From Manduca sexta (lineage: Eukaryota; Arthropoda; Insecta; Lepidoptera; Sphingidae), in contig NC_051119.1 of NCBI RefSeq assembly GCF_014839805.1, forward strand, positions 7,991,245 through 8,055,244: 64,000 bases of DNA, given 5' to 3'. Below, one piece after another: positions 36,155-48,915 of this stretch. Each line of letters opens with the position of its first letter. Positions within the stretch are counted from its first letter, which is position 1. A program made the translations under genes and the position numbers. The notes under the pieces are model-generated. The model had not been told where the DNA came from. It made no database searches and saw nothing but the letters and a program-made list of their open reading frames with translations.

Positions 36155-37817
36155 TTGGTTATAATATCGTATATGACGGCGATAGGTTCGTCTATCATAT
36201 TATAGGACGGAACGCACCTGGCAAAAGTATCTTGGTTACATCTCTGCCTACTTCTTCGGAGATAGGGATGTGATGTGTGGTTATTTTTTTTTACTTCGGC
36301 AAATGATAGGTAATTATTATGCCAATCCAAACCGATTTATTTTGTTTGGCTGTAAAAAGTGTTTAATTATTACGCCACCAGAGCGGCGTCACGATAGCGC
36401 GGGGTGACATTTACACTTGACATACTTTCTTAATCTGTAACCACCTTTATGTGAAGAATAGCAAGTATGATACGCAACACCGTAATTACTTTTAACTCCT
36501 TAACTATATGTTTCTCGTCACTTCACCGACAATTCCTTTTCCTGAAATAAAAGTTGCGCAGTTTTCGGATTAAAAATAAACCTACATGTTTAATAAGTAG
36601 TTTATCTGTTTTATCCAAATTTATGAAGCAATTTTCGAGTTTATATTCAACATACAAACAAATTTACAAATCAAATGTATCCTTTTATTTTATGTTTATA
36701 GGCACAACAAATATTTGTTAAAAGGCGGTGCCTAATTTAAATTAAATATTTATTAGTGTATTTACTTAGTTAGTAATTAAAGTATTTGTGTAGATAACCT
36801 TTCCTGTAGGTTAAAAAATACGATTGAAAATAAACATATAAAGTCACGGAATAATTTGTTGAAATCAAAAAAAAATATGACGTAATCCCACACCACTACT
36901 AGCGACATCTAGCGAACAAAATTTAAACTCATTGTTTCAAACCAACGTACAAGTAGATTGTAAACAATACATCTTACTATCTTAAGATCAGCGCTGAAGT
37001 ACGTAAACACTCGTACACAAGTGTTTAGAAGTAGCAAGTAACGTTACACAACCCACAGTTTTTGTTGTGAGGCTTTGTGTAGATCATACGATATACCCAC
37101 GATCACATTGATGTCCGGGTGTGCGTTAGGCAGGCGGGCGGCCGTAAAAATTGTTTTGCGGCCAGATAACAATGGAAAAATTGTATGTTACAATTAATAA
37201 TATTTTAAAGCCTAGATGCTGTTAACTTGTTACATAGACTACATTATTATGAAATTAACAGTTAACAGTGTTTTTTGCAAAATTTAATTTCAAATTAGAC
37301 AATAATTTAATCGTCACTAAAGGACGTCCAAATCTAATGGATTAAATTTTGCAAACATGTATGTATTGTTCGTTATAATGTAACTTTATAAAAAAAGAAT
37401 TGTAAGTTATCCACAATACGTACTCTTTTGTTCTATTAAAATATTGTAAATTTTTTACCACTTTTATTTATCGATTTCAGGCATTTAAATCAAATTATTT
37501 TCGTACTGTATAATAAAAGGCGAAAGGCGGCACAGTCACTCCTCCAAGGTTACACGAGTTATACTTAGAATCGACGTTAACTTACTTTCTTCACGGAAAT
37601 GCTTATTATTACGTTTACTTCGCTGTGGACATAAACCTTATCTTTACTAAGAAAGAATTACGTTTTTGTTAAAAAAATATTTCACCACCTGATACTAGAT
37701 TGTAATCTAACAGCCACCTAAGAGTTTATACAAACTGCGCGTTTATACAGACTGACCACGCGCGTTTTTGTTACGTAGACTGAAATAGTCAAGTTTTTTT
37801 ATTTTAACTGCAACACA

Positions 37818-37892
37818 ATGATAATTGGATACGAATTGATTTTTATGTTTCTTTGGATAACGTTTGCTATCACTTCAGTTATCAATCAATAA
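37818..37892 (+). pseudogene. Small hydrophobic ORF, truncated copy
   Basis: This is the partner of the 52-codon frame at 7149-7307. A CAA codon is TAA here, ending the frame after 24 codons, so only the first hydrophobic segment remains. There is also an R to G change at codon 4. If the frame is real, this copy is a loss-of-function allele; if not, the stop is neutral. Confidence 0.2.
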
Positions 37893-38855
37893 AATTTGTC
37901 TAAAACTAATTTGAGGATATCGTTGTGGGTTACACAGTTATTATTCGTTGTATTAACTGTATTATATTTAATTTAATACGTATTGTGTAACTGTTTGTTG
38001 TCCCTCAAATACGTTTAGTACAACATGAACTTCACATGAATTTATTAATAAAAAAAAGTTTTAAATAAAAAAAAATAATGACGACACAATTATAAAAAGA
38101 AAACTACAAATAAACCCACTTGCTAAAACTAATAAAATACATTACATTCCTAAGGTTAATAAATAAATAAACAAATAATGCGTTCTGGCACCTTTTCAGC
38201 ACTCTTTTTTATAAAATTACATTGTGTGGCTTAATAGGATTGGCTGCGCGCTTTAGTGGTGTTTGTAGCACGATGCGTATAAAATACACCTTTGCATACG
38301 GTTTAAATCCTTGTTTGAACTAAGCTAACATTTTAGTTGAGTATAATTTTTAATTGTTCTGACACGTTTAGTTACTAAACACACACAACTAAGATTTAGT
38401 TCGATCAATGCTTAAGATAAACATATGGTTTAATAATGACGGCCATCCATTACTCAATGTATTGTTAGTTAATCATAATATTATTTAGATTACTATTTAT
38501 TACCATCTAGAGACCTCACGGTTATTTTTCCGAGTTTGGATAAAATAAAATGCAATAAATATCTTTTACTCTGTTCAAGGTCATTCTCGATATTACAGAG
38601 TCGGATAAGCTGTATCTATTGCTACATTGTTGATTGTAATTATTGTCATGTTTCCTTCGATGCGTGGCGTGTTTGGTAATATTGTGTTACGACATCAACT
38701 CAAGGGCTCGTGGCAAAGGATAGAGGCTTACTTCAAATGTATTTAACACCTTATATTATGAGCGAAGTATCTTTATAGTTTATATTTCCGCTCTAAATAA
38801 TAACATGTGAAACAAATTATATATCAAGTATACACACATTCACACATTTAATGAA

Positions 38856-39068
38856 AGGGTAGGCAGAGGAGGAACTGCTGCACCCACTTTCCGCTGTGCG
38901 TATTCCGACCCATGATATGAGGGGGCGAGCCTATCGCAATATGTTACAAATTCCAGACCCCGGGCTGATACTGAGTAGAAAAATCTAATATCACTTTGAC
39001 CGACAGGATCGAACCCGAGACTTCAGCGTTGCAATCGTATGTACAACCACGCTACCGAGGTAGTCTAT
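38856..39068 (-). repeat. tRNA-derived SINE, second family, second copy
   Basis: Partner of 8183-8396 with box B GGGTTCGATCC on the minus strand and the TATCAGCCCGGGGTCTGG body. It has a short duplication near box A (GTATGTACAACC on plus). Confidence 0.7.
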
Positions 39069-41279
39069 TATATAGTATGTGCTGACATAAACATGAAAAC
39101 ATGTACTGTGAATTGACAAACCGTTTCCGTAAAATGTATATATTGTGTATAAGATATTACAATCTTTTCAAATATTTATCTATGAAGGAACTTGCTTCTT
39201 TTAAGTCTTTTAAAATATGACAAGGTTAGATGTTAGGTAAGTGGAAACAAAAACGTAATTTTGCATTTAATACAATCACGACTTAACCATTTAAATATAT
39301 ACTTACACTATATTTTTATTTTTATTAGTCTAACTTAAGAATTTTAATGCGGTCACTACAAAGTGGCACCCCTCCATCTGATGGTAAACGGAGTGAGGTC
39401 TAAATAGAGTGTCGAATGAGGATATTATTAAAATTATATTATTATTTAGATAAATTAATATATCATAAACTAGCTGACCCGACAGATGTCCGCTGTCCTC
39501 TCTTAAACTGTCAAAGTTTGTCAATATATTGAAGATATCTCAGTCTTCTGTGTCACTCGCACACAAAATTTTCGAAGATTTTAAATATTTGCTAGAATTC
39601 TATGAATATTTTTTTTATTTAAACCTTCTCCTGACAATAACGAACACATAAAAAATATTTATCAATTTGGTGCCGTCGTTTGGAAGATATGCGCGTTTTC
39701 TGTTTCATTTTATTTATATAGATTATTGATTTACAAATACATGATTATTGCAGAGGTCTTGAGTTCATTTCTAGATATGACAATAAAAAATAACCTTGCC
39801 ACCGTGTTCAGCGAATAATTCTAGATCTTTATAGCTTATACCCATGAGTTTATGAAGGTTACAGTAAGGTTTATGAAAATCTACCGATCTGAAGTTAGTC
39901 ACACCTTAAATAGTCCATAAGACCTGACAAGAATAACTACGGCACTCGTGGTTAACTTCACAACGGCAAAGCTGTGTGAATCATATAACCTTCAAAAGAA
40001 AGCTGTGTCGAGCCGCGTTGACCAAGCGGCAATGTATAGAAAGCGGTAGTTAAGATTCTTTAACACAAGATGGCAAATCAAGTGCTTAGAAACGCTGTAC
40101 CTTTCAGCCCAGGTGGTGGGCCATATAGCATCTTTTGAAATAGGGGACAAAGCTGTAATTTCATAAAGGTTGAATGACTAAATATAAGTACATAGAAAAT
40201 ATATATGCTTGTCTGAAATACAAGGGGCAGGGATAATCCATTGATATCAATCCCCCCCCCCCAATGGAACTACTACCCTACCCCAATGGAACTTTAATAT
40301 ACAACGAGCCTTGATACACTGATTAGACAACGCACCAATGTCGGTGTAACCTCGCCCTAACTGACGAGTCATAAAAACTTACAATGAACAACCCACATTC
40401 AAATAATCCGCGACCTTACACAATCGATTGTAAAATGTCTAAAATAATATCAATATAAACAAAACGTTATTTATTATGACACCTTTTTAATAATGATGTT
40501 AGTATTTATAAAAAATAGAAAGTTTCTTCATGAGCTTGACGAAAAGTTATAGCCAAAAAAATATATAATAATAAAAATATAATATAATTATATAGCACTC
40601 TAACAACTCAATTAAGTAATAGTTTTGGTACCAACTGCTATCGTCAATGTTTTTGGCCGTCCAGATGTTAGTTACAAATCTGGCGCAACCTCTACAGCGT
40701 CCACGCTTTAGTCTCTGAAAACAATAACTGTCACAGCGCTCGTGGCTATGTTCACACCGCAATAATAATTAACCGGTTCACACCAAATATAAAGATTGGT
40801 TGCACGAGTGACAACTGTATTTAATGATTCAATTTTAAACCTGTAATTTTGAACTATGATCTTTCTGTCAGGTTCATTGCCTCCATGAATAATAACATAA
40901 TATAAAATTATTACATAAATATTGACATTTTAAAGTAAACTTTTAAATGTAATATTACACACATTTGACATTGGACAATTAATTACAGTCATCAACTTAA
41001 GTTTGATACTTTTACTTCAGAGTAAATACATTTCTTTTTAAATAGCGTATTAGATATAACATTTTTTTTAATAAATAGGAACTTCTGCGTAGAATTGACC
41101 ATATTTCTAAACTACACCCCAAGTAGAAGCAGCCAGCAGGCGTAAGTGCAATAAAATAAAAAAATACTCTGCATAAAACCAATTAACAAAGATTTTTTTC
41201 AACCTTTTAAAATATCATAATTCTATGCATCATCATCATCACACTACAGCAGGAAATAATAAGCCGATGACTAAAGTCA

Positions 41280-41515
41280 TACGGGCAATTTAATTGACCA
41301 TAATTATACAAGGAGACCAAAACCATCTGTCAACTACAATTTCACATAAGGCCGCGCAGTAAAGGTCAGACTGCAACTGGAAAATGCCAATTATAAAACA
41401 ATAATAATTGTCAAGATTGCAGACAATGTACGCAGACGCGATTACGATTTCGACCTCTACTGGTGCCATTGTTTGCCCCAATGTTCCAACGTTTGTTCAA
41501 ACGAACGCGGTACAT
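41280..41515. other. Conserved island, second copy
   Basis: Partner of 10637-10860, nearly identical inside and diverged outside. The 63-codon minus-strand frame at 41290-41481 is still open with only two or three residue changes. Confidence 0.25.
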
Positions 41516-41784
41516 GTGTTTGATAACAGTTGATACCGATGACTAATTGTTTTTCTGATTATCTGTCGTTGTAACCGAATCGCCTGTTTTTTACGGTTGA
41601 GGGAGCACACAAGCAAAAAGGTCTTCTGATGCTTAGCAGCATGAATTAAAGTCCAGTAACATCTGTATAGTTAACGGATTAGGCAGTACATATTACTATA
41701 GAAACTGATGGCGCCCCAAGAGTTGTTGGTGCATTACTGGCCTTTCAGGGTTTTTGGGCGTCTGACATTTTATTTCTATTATAA

Positions 41785-42010
41785 TTAGCTTTTGCTCGCA
41801 GTTCGGCTAGCGTGAAATAAGTTTTTCCACCATATAAGTGTCGCTTTATATTATCCGAGAATAAAAAGAAGCGTATATTTTAAGTAAGACCTCTATCAAT
41901 ACATCGGTGAGAACTGCATTCAATTCTGTGCAGTAGTTTTTTCATCATGCGTGTACAAACATACGTAGAGACAGACAAAAATTATAAAATTTGGCTTCTG
42001 TTGGTATAAT
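41785..42010 (-). mobile_element. Helitron-like element absent from block A
   Basis: On the minus strand it ends GCGAGCAAAAGCTAA before T, a CTRR-type end, after a degraded hairpin. The interior has GCATGATGAAAAAACTACTG. It lies within sequence (41638-42157) that block A lacks. Confidence 0.5.
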
Positions 42011-42258
42011 AAAGAACCCCCATATTAATTTTTCTTCAATATCTCTAACTTTATTATATGCAAAGATTACAAAATCTTCCTACGACTCCGCCCATATTAA
42101 ATCTATAAAGGATACTATTAAGGACTGCTTCTTAAGATTACCAGATTACCTCCGTCTAGCTAATCTAACATATTCTTACTTTAAAGTTCGCAAAAATTAT
42201 AATCATAAACACTAAAATACTGTGGAGATGCGATTGAGAGCTAATACAAAACAATGTG

Positions 42259-42434
42259 TATATTATTATTATTTTATTTTTTAAACTTCTTTAAAGAATA
42301 CTTTTATTGAAGAAAACAGTTTCTCCCTCTTTTCTATGTTGCCGTGCCCTGCAGGGTCCACGATTATGTACTTCTTTAATTTATAAAACCTATATTGTAA
42401 CAATTGTGGAGTGCAATAAATTGAATTGAATGTG
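42259..42434 (+). mobile_element. Very short LINE 3' end with (ATTGA)n-type tail
   Basis: These 176 bases are absent from block A and are flanked by AATGTG (42253-42258 and 42429-42434), which occurs once in block A at 11084-11089. The segment ends GCAATAAATTGAATTG, like tails of lepidopteran LINEs, and carries CCCTGCAGGGTCCACG. It is either a heavily 5'-truncated insertion with a 6-bp duplication, or an AATGTG-mediated deletion in block A. Confidence 0.5.
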
Positions 42435-42968
42435 GTTGGCTTTCAGAAGGACATACATACCAAATGCACTTCCCACGCCAACTGCACACTAATCAAATAT
42501 GCAGTTTATGCTCATGAGTGTGTGTTAAAATGAAAAAAAAGTGTTAAAATAAATTATAATTATAAATTATAGGTACATATTGTAACTTTGACTTTTCGAA
42601 CGACCACCATCTCAGTCCAGTGATCCTGAAGGTTGCAAAAGTTTTCGAATCGTTAAAAAAACCGCGATGAAATCTGAAAAATAGTTTTAATTTAAGTGTT
42701 AACACAATTGAAAACATGGGGAACGCGTTGGATTATATATGTACATACATATAGCGCCTTGAGTATGATTGTTGTTAATTTTACTAGCCTGCACTCGGAC
42801 TTCAAGTTAAGCGTAGTCCTGCATCGCATCTGAAACTGAACAAACTAACATTAAGTCGGGTCTGCAAAAAAAATTTACAACTACGATGCAAATATATGTT
42901 TTGTGCTGAAAGTTGAACAATATTTAAGTAAAAAGTCATTATTTATTTATCGTTTGTGTTTCCCAATT

Positions 42969-45081
42969 AAAAAAAAAAAAAAAAAAATAAAAATGCTTTA
43001 TTCATCACGTAGGCGAACATAGTTGCACTTATGATAAGTCAAGGTACATGAGAATATTCAATTATTACTTAATTAGATTAGCTTATATAAACAAAGACAA
43101 TAAAATAAATGAAAAATATACTTAGTAACAAAGAAGCCAGCTCGGGCTGGCAGGGAAGAAGAAATAAAATTATGTATGTATGTATTTTTAAATAAGCAAT
43201 AAGGGAGAAACGCGTCGCGATCCTCACCGGTGAGGACAATAAAAGCCCTAACCTAGCTAACCTACCAGCCTTTCACTAACTACCTAAGCGATGACTACCC
43301 GAAGAAGAAAGGCAGAAAGAAACTCCGGGCTTTATTTTTGTCATCAATTGTCTATTCATTTATAATATTGTTATTAAATATATATATTTTTTTAATAAGT
43401 CTTTTCTATACAATGTCTGATTAATTATATAAGCTAATACACGCACATCACCGTAAAATTGCGGAGTAAATCCTCATAAAAGTATTTAGCAATAACTAAA
43501 ACTAACGAAAAAACAATAATACTAAAAAATTATAAAAACTATGAAACAGTCAGTGTACAGCGTGCATACGCCTACATTTACAAACATAATATTTTAATTT
43601 CATATTTTGTCGCAGATCTTGGTCAATATAATTAAGATTATAAATTTTAAGGCTGGTGCAACAAAATGATCGGTCGGTCGTCTATTATACATTGATAATT
43701 CAATGAGTCAATATAAAATAAAATATGTCACATAAATTTAAAACTGTTACCCAGTATAATGTCAAAATTGTAGAAAGGTACACATGAGACGTTTATGTAG
43801 TTAATTTATAATATTGGCGTTAACATAGGGTTGGACAGGGTGTGCAGGACTGTTTTTCCAAACCGTCTGATCATCGAGGTAATCCTTTACATTATAATAC
43901 CCCTTTGACATTAATTCGCGCTTAACATGACACTTAAATTTGTAGCCGGGCAGATTGGTTATTTCAAGAGGGATTTTATTATAGAATTTGATACAATTCG
44001 CTAGATAAGATTTATTTGTTTTACAGAGCCGGAAATTTGGAACAACTAGTTTATTCTTATTTCTAGTGTTCAAACAGTGCAAGTCACTGTTTTTCATAAA
44101 AGTACCTAGGTTCTTACGGACATACATAATATTTTGAAAAATGTATTCAGCTGGCAAAGTCAGTATATTCACCTCCTTAAACAGTTCTCTAAGGGAATCG
44201 CGAGACCGAAGGTTATAAATTGCACGAATCGCTCTTTTCTGTAAAATAAAAATGGTCTGCAGATCTACTGCAGTACCCCACAGAAGAATGCAATAAGACA
44301 TAATGCTGTGGAAGTAAGCGAAATATACTAACCTTGCCGTAGCCACATCAGTTAAATATCTGATCTTCCTAATAGCAAAGACTGCAGAACTCAATTTACT
44401 CGAAATTCTTTGAATGTGGGGTCCCCATTGTAATTTCCTATCGATAGAAACCCCAAGGAAGACTGTAGAGGGTACTAATTCTAGTTTATTCCCGTCTAAA
44501 TCAATATCAGTTCCATTAATCTTGTTCAGTAACGAGAATCGAACACATTTAGTTTTTGCTGCATTTAATAGAAGATTATTGGCAGAAAACCAGTCAGAAA
44601 TCAATTTAAATACTTTATTTGGCTCTACAAAATTTCCTTCCCTTCTATTTAGTTTAAATATTAGTGAAGTGTCGTCAGCGAATAATACAACTTCAGCCAT
44701 TTTGTTAATAATGTACGGTAGATCATTAATATAAACTAAAACAGAAATGGTCCCAAAATTGAACCCTGGGGACCCCAATCCCAACTGTGGACCCTGCAGA
44801 GGAAACGTTGTTGATAAAAACTTTTGTTTCCGACCCGATAAATATGAAGATATTAGTTTAAGCCCCACTCCCTGATGCCGTAATAGTGGAGCTTTAAAAT
44901 GAGGGTTCCATGATCAACGCAATCGAACGCCTTGGAAAGATCACAAAATACCCCTAAAGCATCCTGCGATCCCTCCCAGGCATCCAACACAGCTTTAACT
45001 AATGCACGTCCTGCATCTTGCGTGGACCTACCCTTTGTAAAACCGAATTGCCTGTCATGTAGAATCTCATTTTTATTAAAA
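42969..45081 (-). mobile_element. 5'-truncated Jockey-type LINE, present only in contig 3
   Basis: On the minus strand it begins inside the reverse transcriptase (44853-45070, with DRQFGFTKGRSTQ and GVFCDLSKAFDCVDHG) and continues at 43801-44868 with an intact FADD box and the typical C-terminal region (LGVSIDRKLQWGPHI). Frameshifts near 44860 and around 44760-44800 break the frame; the second scrambles the PQGSILGP region. A 3' UTR of about 800 bases follows. The sense strand carries AATAAAGCATTTTTAT and then a T-run, not an A-run. Block A has the unbroken site at 11629-11632 (AATT). Confidence 0.85.
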
Positions 45082-45941
45082 AATTGATACAAAAATTGAG
45101 ATAACGCAATCATTAAAGTGCTAATGAACGTCAGCTTGCAAGTGTATTTACATCCGCCGCACATTGTTATAAAAAGAGGACGCCAACCAGTTTGTATATC
45201 TTAAACCGGTATCATAAAATATTATCATTATTTTAAAGGCATTGTTTTCTGTTATTGTTTGCTGCTCGCATCGCCTGCATAAAAAGACTTCTAATCATGA
45301 TAGGAGACCAACTATGTGCACTTTTTCAGGTAATATGTTGTCCTGGTTATGGTCTACCTTATTATAAATTTAATCTAAATGAAGGGTCATGGACAAGACG
45401 CCTTTTTACAATCACTAACGCTAATAAAAAACTGAAAAATAATTGCTAGGGTATGTCATTCTCATACCTAATTTTAGCGTTAACGGTTAAGAAAGGCATT
45501 TCTGCTACGACCTCATGTGTTACTTTGTTTCTTATTTACTTAAGCTTTGTCAGCTCGTAAGAATATGAATTAATATAAATGAATTCCTGATACTTACCAA
45601 TAAATATTATTAATCATTAATTAAACAAATAATTGTTTTGTCTTCACTTATAAATAAGTTGACGTTAAGCAAAAAATAAAAGTCAAAATTTGAGTAGGCC
45701 AATAATATTTATTAATACATACAAAAATATGTTAAAAATATTTCTTACAAAAATCTAAAAGTGAACACCCAGCTCAAACTCAGATTCCAAAATAAAGTTT
45801 ATAAAACTAATGCCATCGTGTTCTACGTTTTTGTTCTATTTATAGAAAATTCTCACTAACCTATAGAAGTAGCATGTTGATACCATGTCAAGGCGTTTGC
45901 ATGTCGGTTGGTACAACAACCTCCTCGATCGATTTACTATG

Positions 45942-46112
45942 TACAGTCGCCTCAAAAGTAGCTGAACACATTAAAAAAATTAAATCGCCCTAAAAAGTCC
46001 TCCGCTGTCTGCCTGCCTGAACGCGAAAAACTCAAAAAATACAGACTAAGGTCAATATCTAGAACCGTGTTGATTTTTTGGATCAATTCAACTTCTTTTA
46101 TGTCTGACTGTA
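45942..46112. mobile_element. Diverged TACAGTC-ended MITE
   Basis: TACAGTCGCCTCAAAAGTAG at the left and TTTTATGTCTGACTGTA at the right are inverted relatives, and resemble the ends of the element at 4022-4234. The interior differs. Confidence 0.45.
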
Positions 46113-46320
46113 AATAATAATAACCATTGACGCGCGACTAGATCTATGTACTCACCAATTAGCAATACAGTAACGACGTGCAAATGAACAAGCAACTACA
46201 GCAGCTTGTGACACTACAGCCGCGTCTAGGTGCAAACAACAGCTCGGTGCCAAATTTGACTCTAAATAATTATTGTTGATAGTATTGTTATATTATTGAT
46301 TGATTCCTTTCCTTAACCGA

Positions 46321-46520
46321 ATTTCAGCCCCGGCGGCCAATCTCAACAGAGATCAGCCAAGTATACAAGAGATATTGTAGTGCACAAGTTTGTGCAATGC
46401 ACAGAAGCACTCTATGTTCCTTCGCTGTCATAATCCGATGAAACGGAATCAGACATGACCGGAGAGATATCAAGCGCAATACCAACAACTTTTACGTTCT
46501 ATCATATCAATACAGTCGTG
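46321..46520 (+). repeat. Dispersed lepidopteran repeat fragment
   Basis: Motifs such as GATCAGCCAAGTATACAAG, TAGTGCACAAGTTTGTGC and CATGACCGGAGAGATATCAA match a repeat I associate with many lepidopteran genomes. It has no open coding frame and its class is unknown. Confidence 0.4.
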
Positions 46521-48097
46521 GTGTTAACCATCATGCGTAAAACCAATTCGTCTCCATACCACCTCTCTCTTTACTTGGGGGTTCAAAAATCCACCCGACG
46601 CGACGGCCCCATTTCACGCATTTCTGTTCGCCTTTTGTAAGTTAATGAAGCAGGCCACATCTATAAATTCTTGGGGTTTTAATAAATAATTGCGTGTAGC
46701 CCACAATTCAAGTTGACCCCAAAACGCGCGTTCGAATGTTACGTGTAAGAAGTCGGGCCCACATTTACATTACAATCTAAGGCGTAAATGGTTAAGACGT
46801 GGTTTTCGTTTACTATTTGTGTGGTGTTAAATACTGGTAAGTTTTGCCAAAATTATTTACAGCTGATAGACGAACTATTTGCCCGTCTGTGTAAGGGACT
46901 GTGAATAATCAGTACATTGTAACACCATAGAAGTATATACAAAGCAATAGTAAAAGGTAACATCATAGAATATTGTAACATACAAAGTATTGCGTGCCAT
47001 TTCTTTAGCTATATGCTTGTCATTGTTAAACTTAGTAAGAAGCCCAATAGGTATACAATAAGCTTGTCGAAGATTAAATATAATAAACATCTCTTCTTAT
47101 TCATTTAGGCATACATTTTGAGTTTATATGATTTTTAAATATTAACAAAAAGGTTTATCTAATTTTGGAATTAAATACGTTGTATATAATATGACAGATT
47201 TTTATCTCATTACCAAAACAGATGTGGTATCAGAATTCGGACTTCCCCCGGCCACATAAAACGTGTAGGTAGTAATATTTCGCTAGCTGAACAATTTTCC
47301 TTATTTCAATTCCCCTAACATTGTCTGTATGTACTTATATTGTATATGGACATTATACAAGGGTAATTATACATATAATTGCCGTACATATTGCGTGAAC
47401 GTCTCCCAATTATATTATTATATTGTGTTTGTTTAATTTACTGCGTTTGAAATTAAATTATATACGTGTTGAGTTTTCCTATATTGGGCTTACATTATAG
47501 CTATAAGTTATAGTATTTTAATTATTGTAATCATAGTCTTAAGTCTGCTGGAAAACCTAATAGATAAATAAATAAATATAAGTATAGCTAAAGAATATGC
47601 TTTATGCGTTAACACCTGGAACGTTTCTGATTCTGAGGGCCATATTAATAAATCAAGATGAGTTAATTGAGATATCTACTTGACTAGGATCTCAAGTAGA
47701 CATTTAATGTATTTAATTATTTAATAAAAAAAGTTTAATTTGTCATTTATGTACTTGACTCAGCTGAGTCTGCTTTTTTTTAATAAACCAATCTCAGATG
47801 TCAAATTCATACGCTGTGTTTTAAGTTATCATTTGAGATGTTGACATCTGTTTCTTAAATAACCACAATCTTAAGATGTTGACTTCAATTTGAGAGCATC
47901 TCAGCTGTTATCATACTGAATGAAATTGAGTTGCATATTACTACGAACAAAAAGCGTAGTTATTCCTGATTGCTAGTCTAGTTTATTGCTCCTGCCTAAT
48001 AGAATATTCACACATTATTCGCGAGCGTGTGAATTGGCAACCATGAGGTATACACACTTAACTTGTGTAAACTGAGTTATCTGAATTGCGAAAGCAA

Positions 48098-48844
48098 ATG
48101 ACCGAATTAATGTCAGTATTAACCTCAGTTAAGAATGATCAAGAAGAAAATATCAACAGACTTTGTCAAGACGTCGTTGCTATCAAAAATGAGGTTGGTA
48201 ATATAATTACTACTATAGAAAGCCTCGTTTCGGAAAATATCAACTTAAAAAATCAAGTGTCCAACCTATCAAACATTACGGTAACCACAGAAAAAAAGGT
48301 CAAAGACCAAGAAGCCGATGTCAATAACTTGAAACGTAATTCAACTTCGACTTCATTTCTGGAAATGCGGTACGAAGAAATGTATAGCGAATTTCAAGAT
48401 CGTAATATTCGATCTAAAAATATTATTATTGTTGGTGTACCGGAACCCAATGCAAAAACTACAGCAGAAAGGCAAGAACACGATATGAAAGAAATTTTAA
48501 AAATAACCAACCTTATCTACTTATCCTGCCCTCGTCCCGAAAAAATCATCCGCCTGGGTAAATTTAAACCGGACCGCACACGCCCAATTAAAGTTTGCTT
48601 TTCATCTAAAACGACTGTGAGAAATATACTACGCAATAAAAACATTACGGAGATCGAAAACATTAAAATATTTTCTGATCAAACCAATTATCAACGGAAA
48701 TTCATGCAAAGTCTAAGAGAAGAACTAAACAGACGAATCGCTAACGGAGAGACTGACCTCAAAATTAAATATATCAAAGGAATTCCCAAAATAATTAACC
48801 TACACGAAGAACAAAATACTGTGACAACACCTACAAAAAACTAG
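48098..48844 (+). CDS. LINE ORF1 protein: coiled coil plus RRM-like domain
   Basis: From the first ATG this gives about 248 residues. The same frame is open back to 48071, so the true start may have been lost. About residues 5-100 look like a coiled coil with regular hydrophobic spacing (for example ENINLKNQVSNLSNI). A region with RNIRSKNIIIVGVPEP follows, like the RRM-type core of LINE ORF1 proteins (transposase_22-like), then a basic C-terminal part. Such proteins trimerise and coat LINE RNA. There is no CCHC zinc knuckle, unlike classic Jockey or I ORF1 proteins. ORF2 follows in another frame. Confidence 0.7.
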   Translation: MTELMSVLTSVKNDQEENINRLCQDVVAIKNEVGNIITTIESLVSENINLKNQVSNLSNITVTTEKKVKDQEADVNNLKRNSTSTSFLEMRYEEMYSEFQDRNIRSKNIIIVGVPEPNAKTTAERQEHDMKEILKITNLIYLSCPRPEKIIRLGKFKPDRTRPIKVCFSSKTTVRNILRNKNITEIENIKIFSDQTNYQRKFMQSLREELNRRIANGETDLKIKYIKGIPKIINLHEEQNTVTTPTKN

Positions 48845-48915
48845 TTACATCCGCTGATAAAATTACTTACAAAATTATAAACCAATACTCAGACATTACT
48901 TTTGGAAGAAAATCT

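Larger units (their letters stand above)
30919..45850. other. Block A': second copy of block A, same orientation
   Basis: Aligned to 354-12297 over its whole length. It is about 3 kb longer because of sequence absent from block A: about 135 bases at 31495-31630 (ending a Helitron CTAG at 31535-31538), about 520 bases at 41638-42157, a 176-base piece at 42259-42434, and a LINE at 42969-45081. A GCGGC run is longer here (31716-31741) than at 1023-1038. No host gene is recognised. Confidence 0.85.
45851..47500. other. Stretch present only in contig 3
   Basis: It follows the point where contig 1 ends (12297) and precedes the part matched by the end of contig 2. It therefore probably shows what lies in the sequence missing between those contigs on the other haplotype. 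Apart from a MITE and a dispersed repeat, I see no gene or complete element. Confidence 0.6.
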
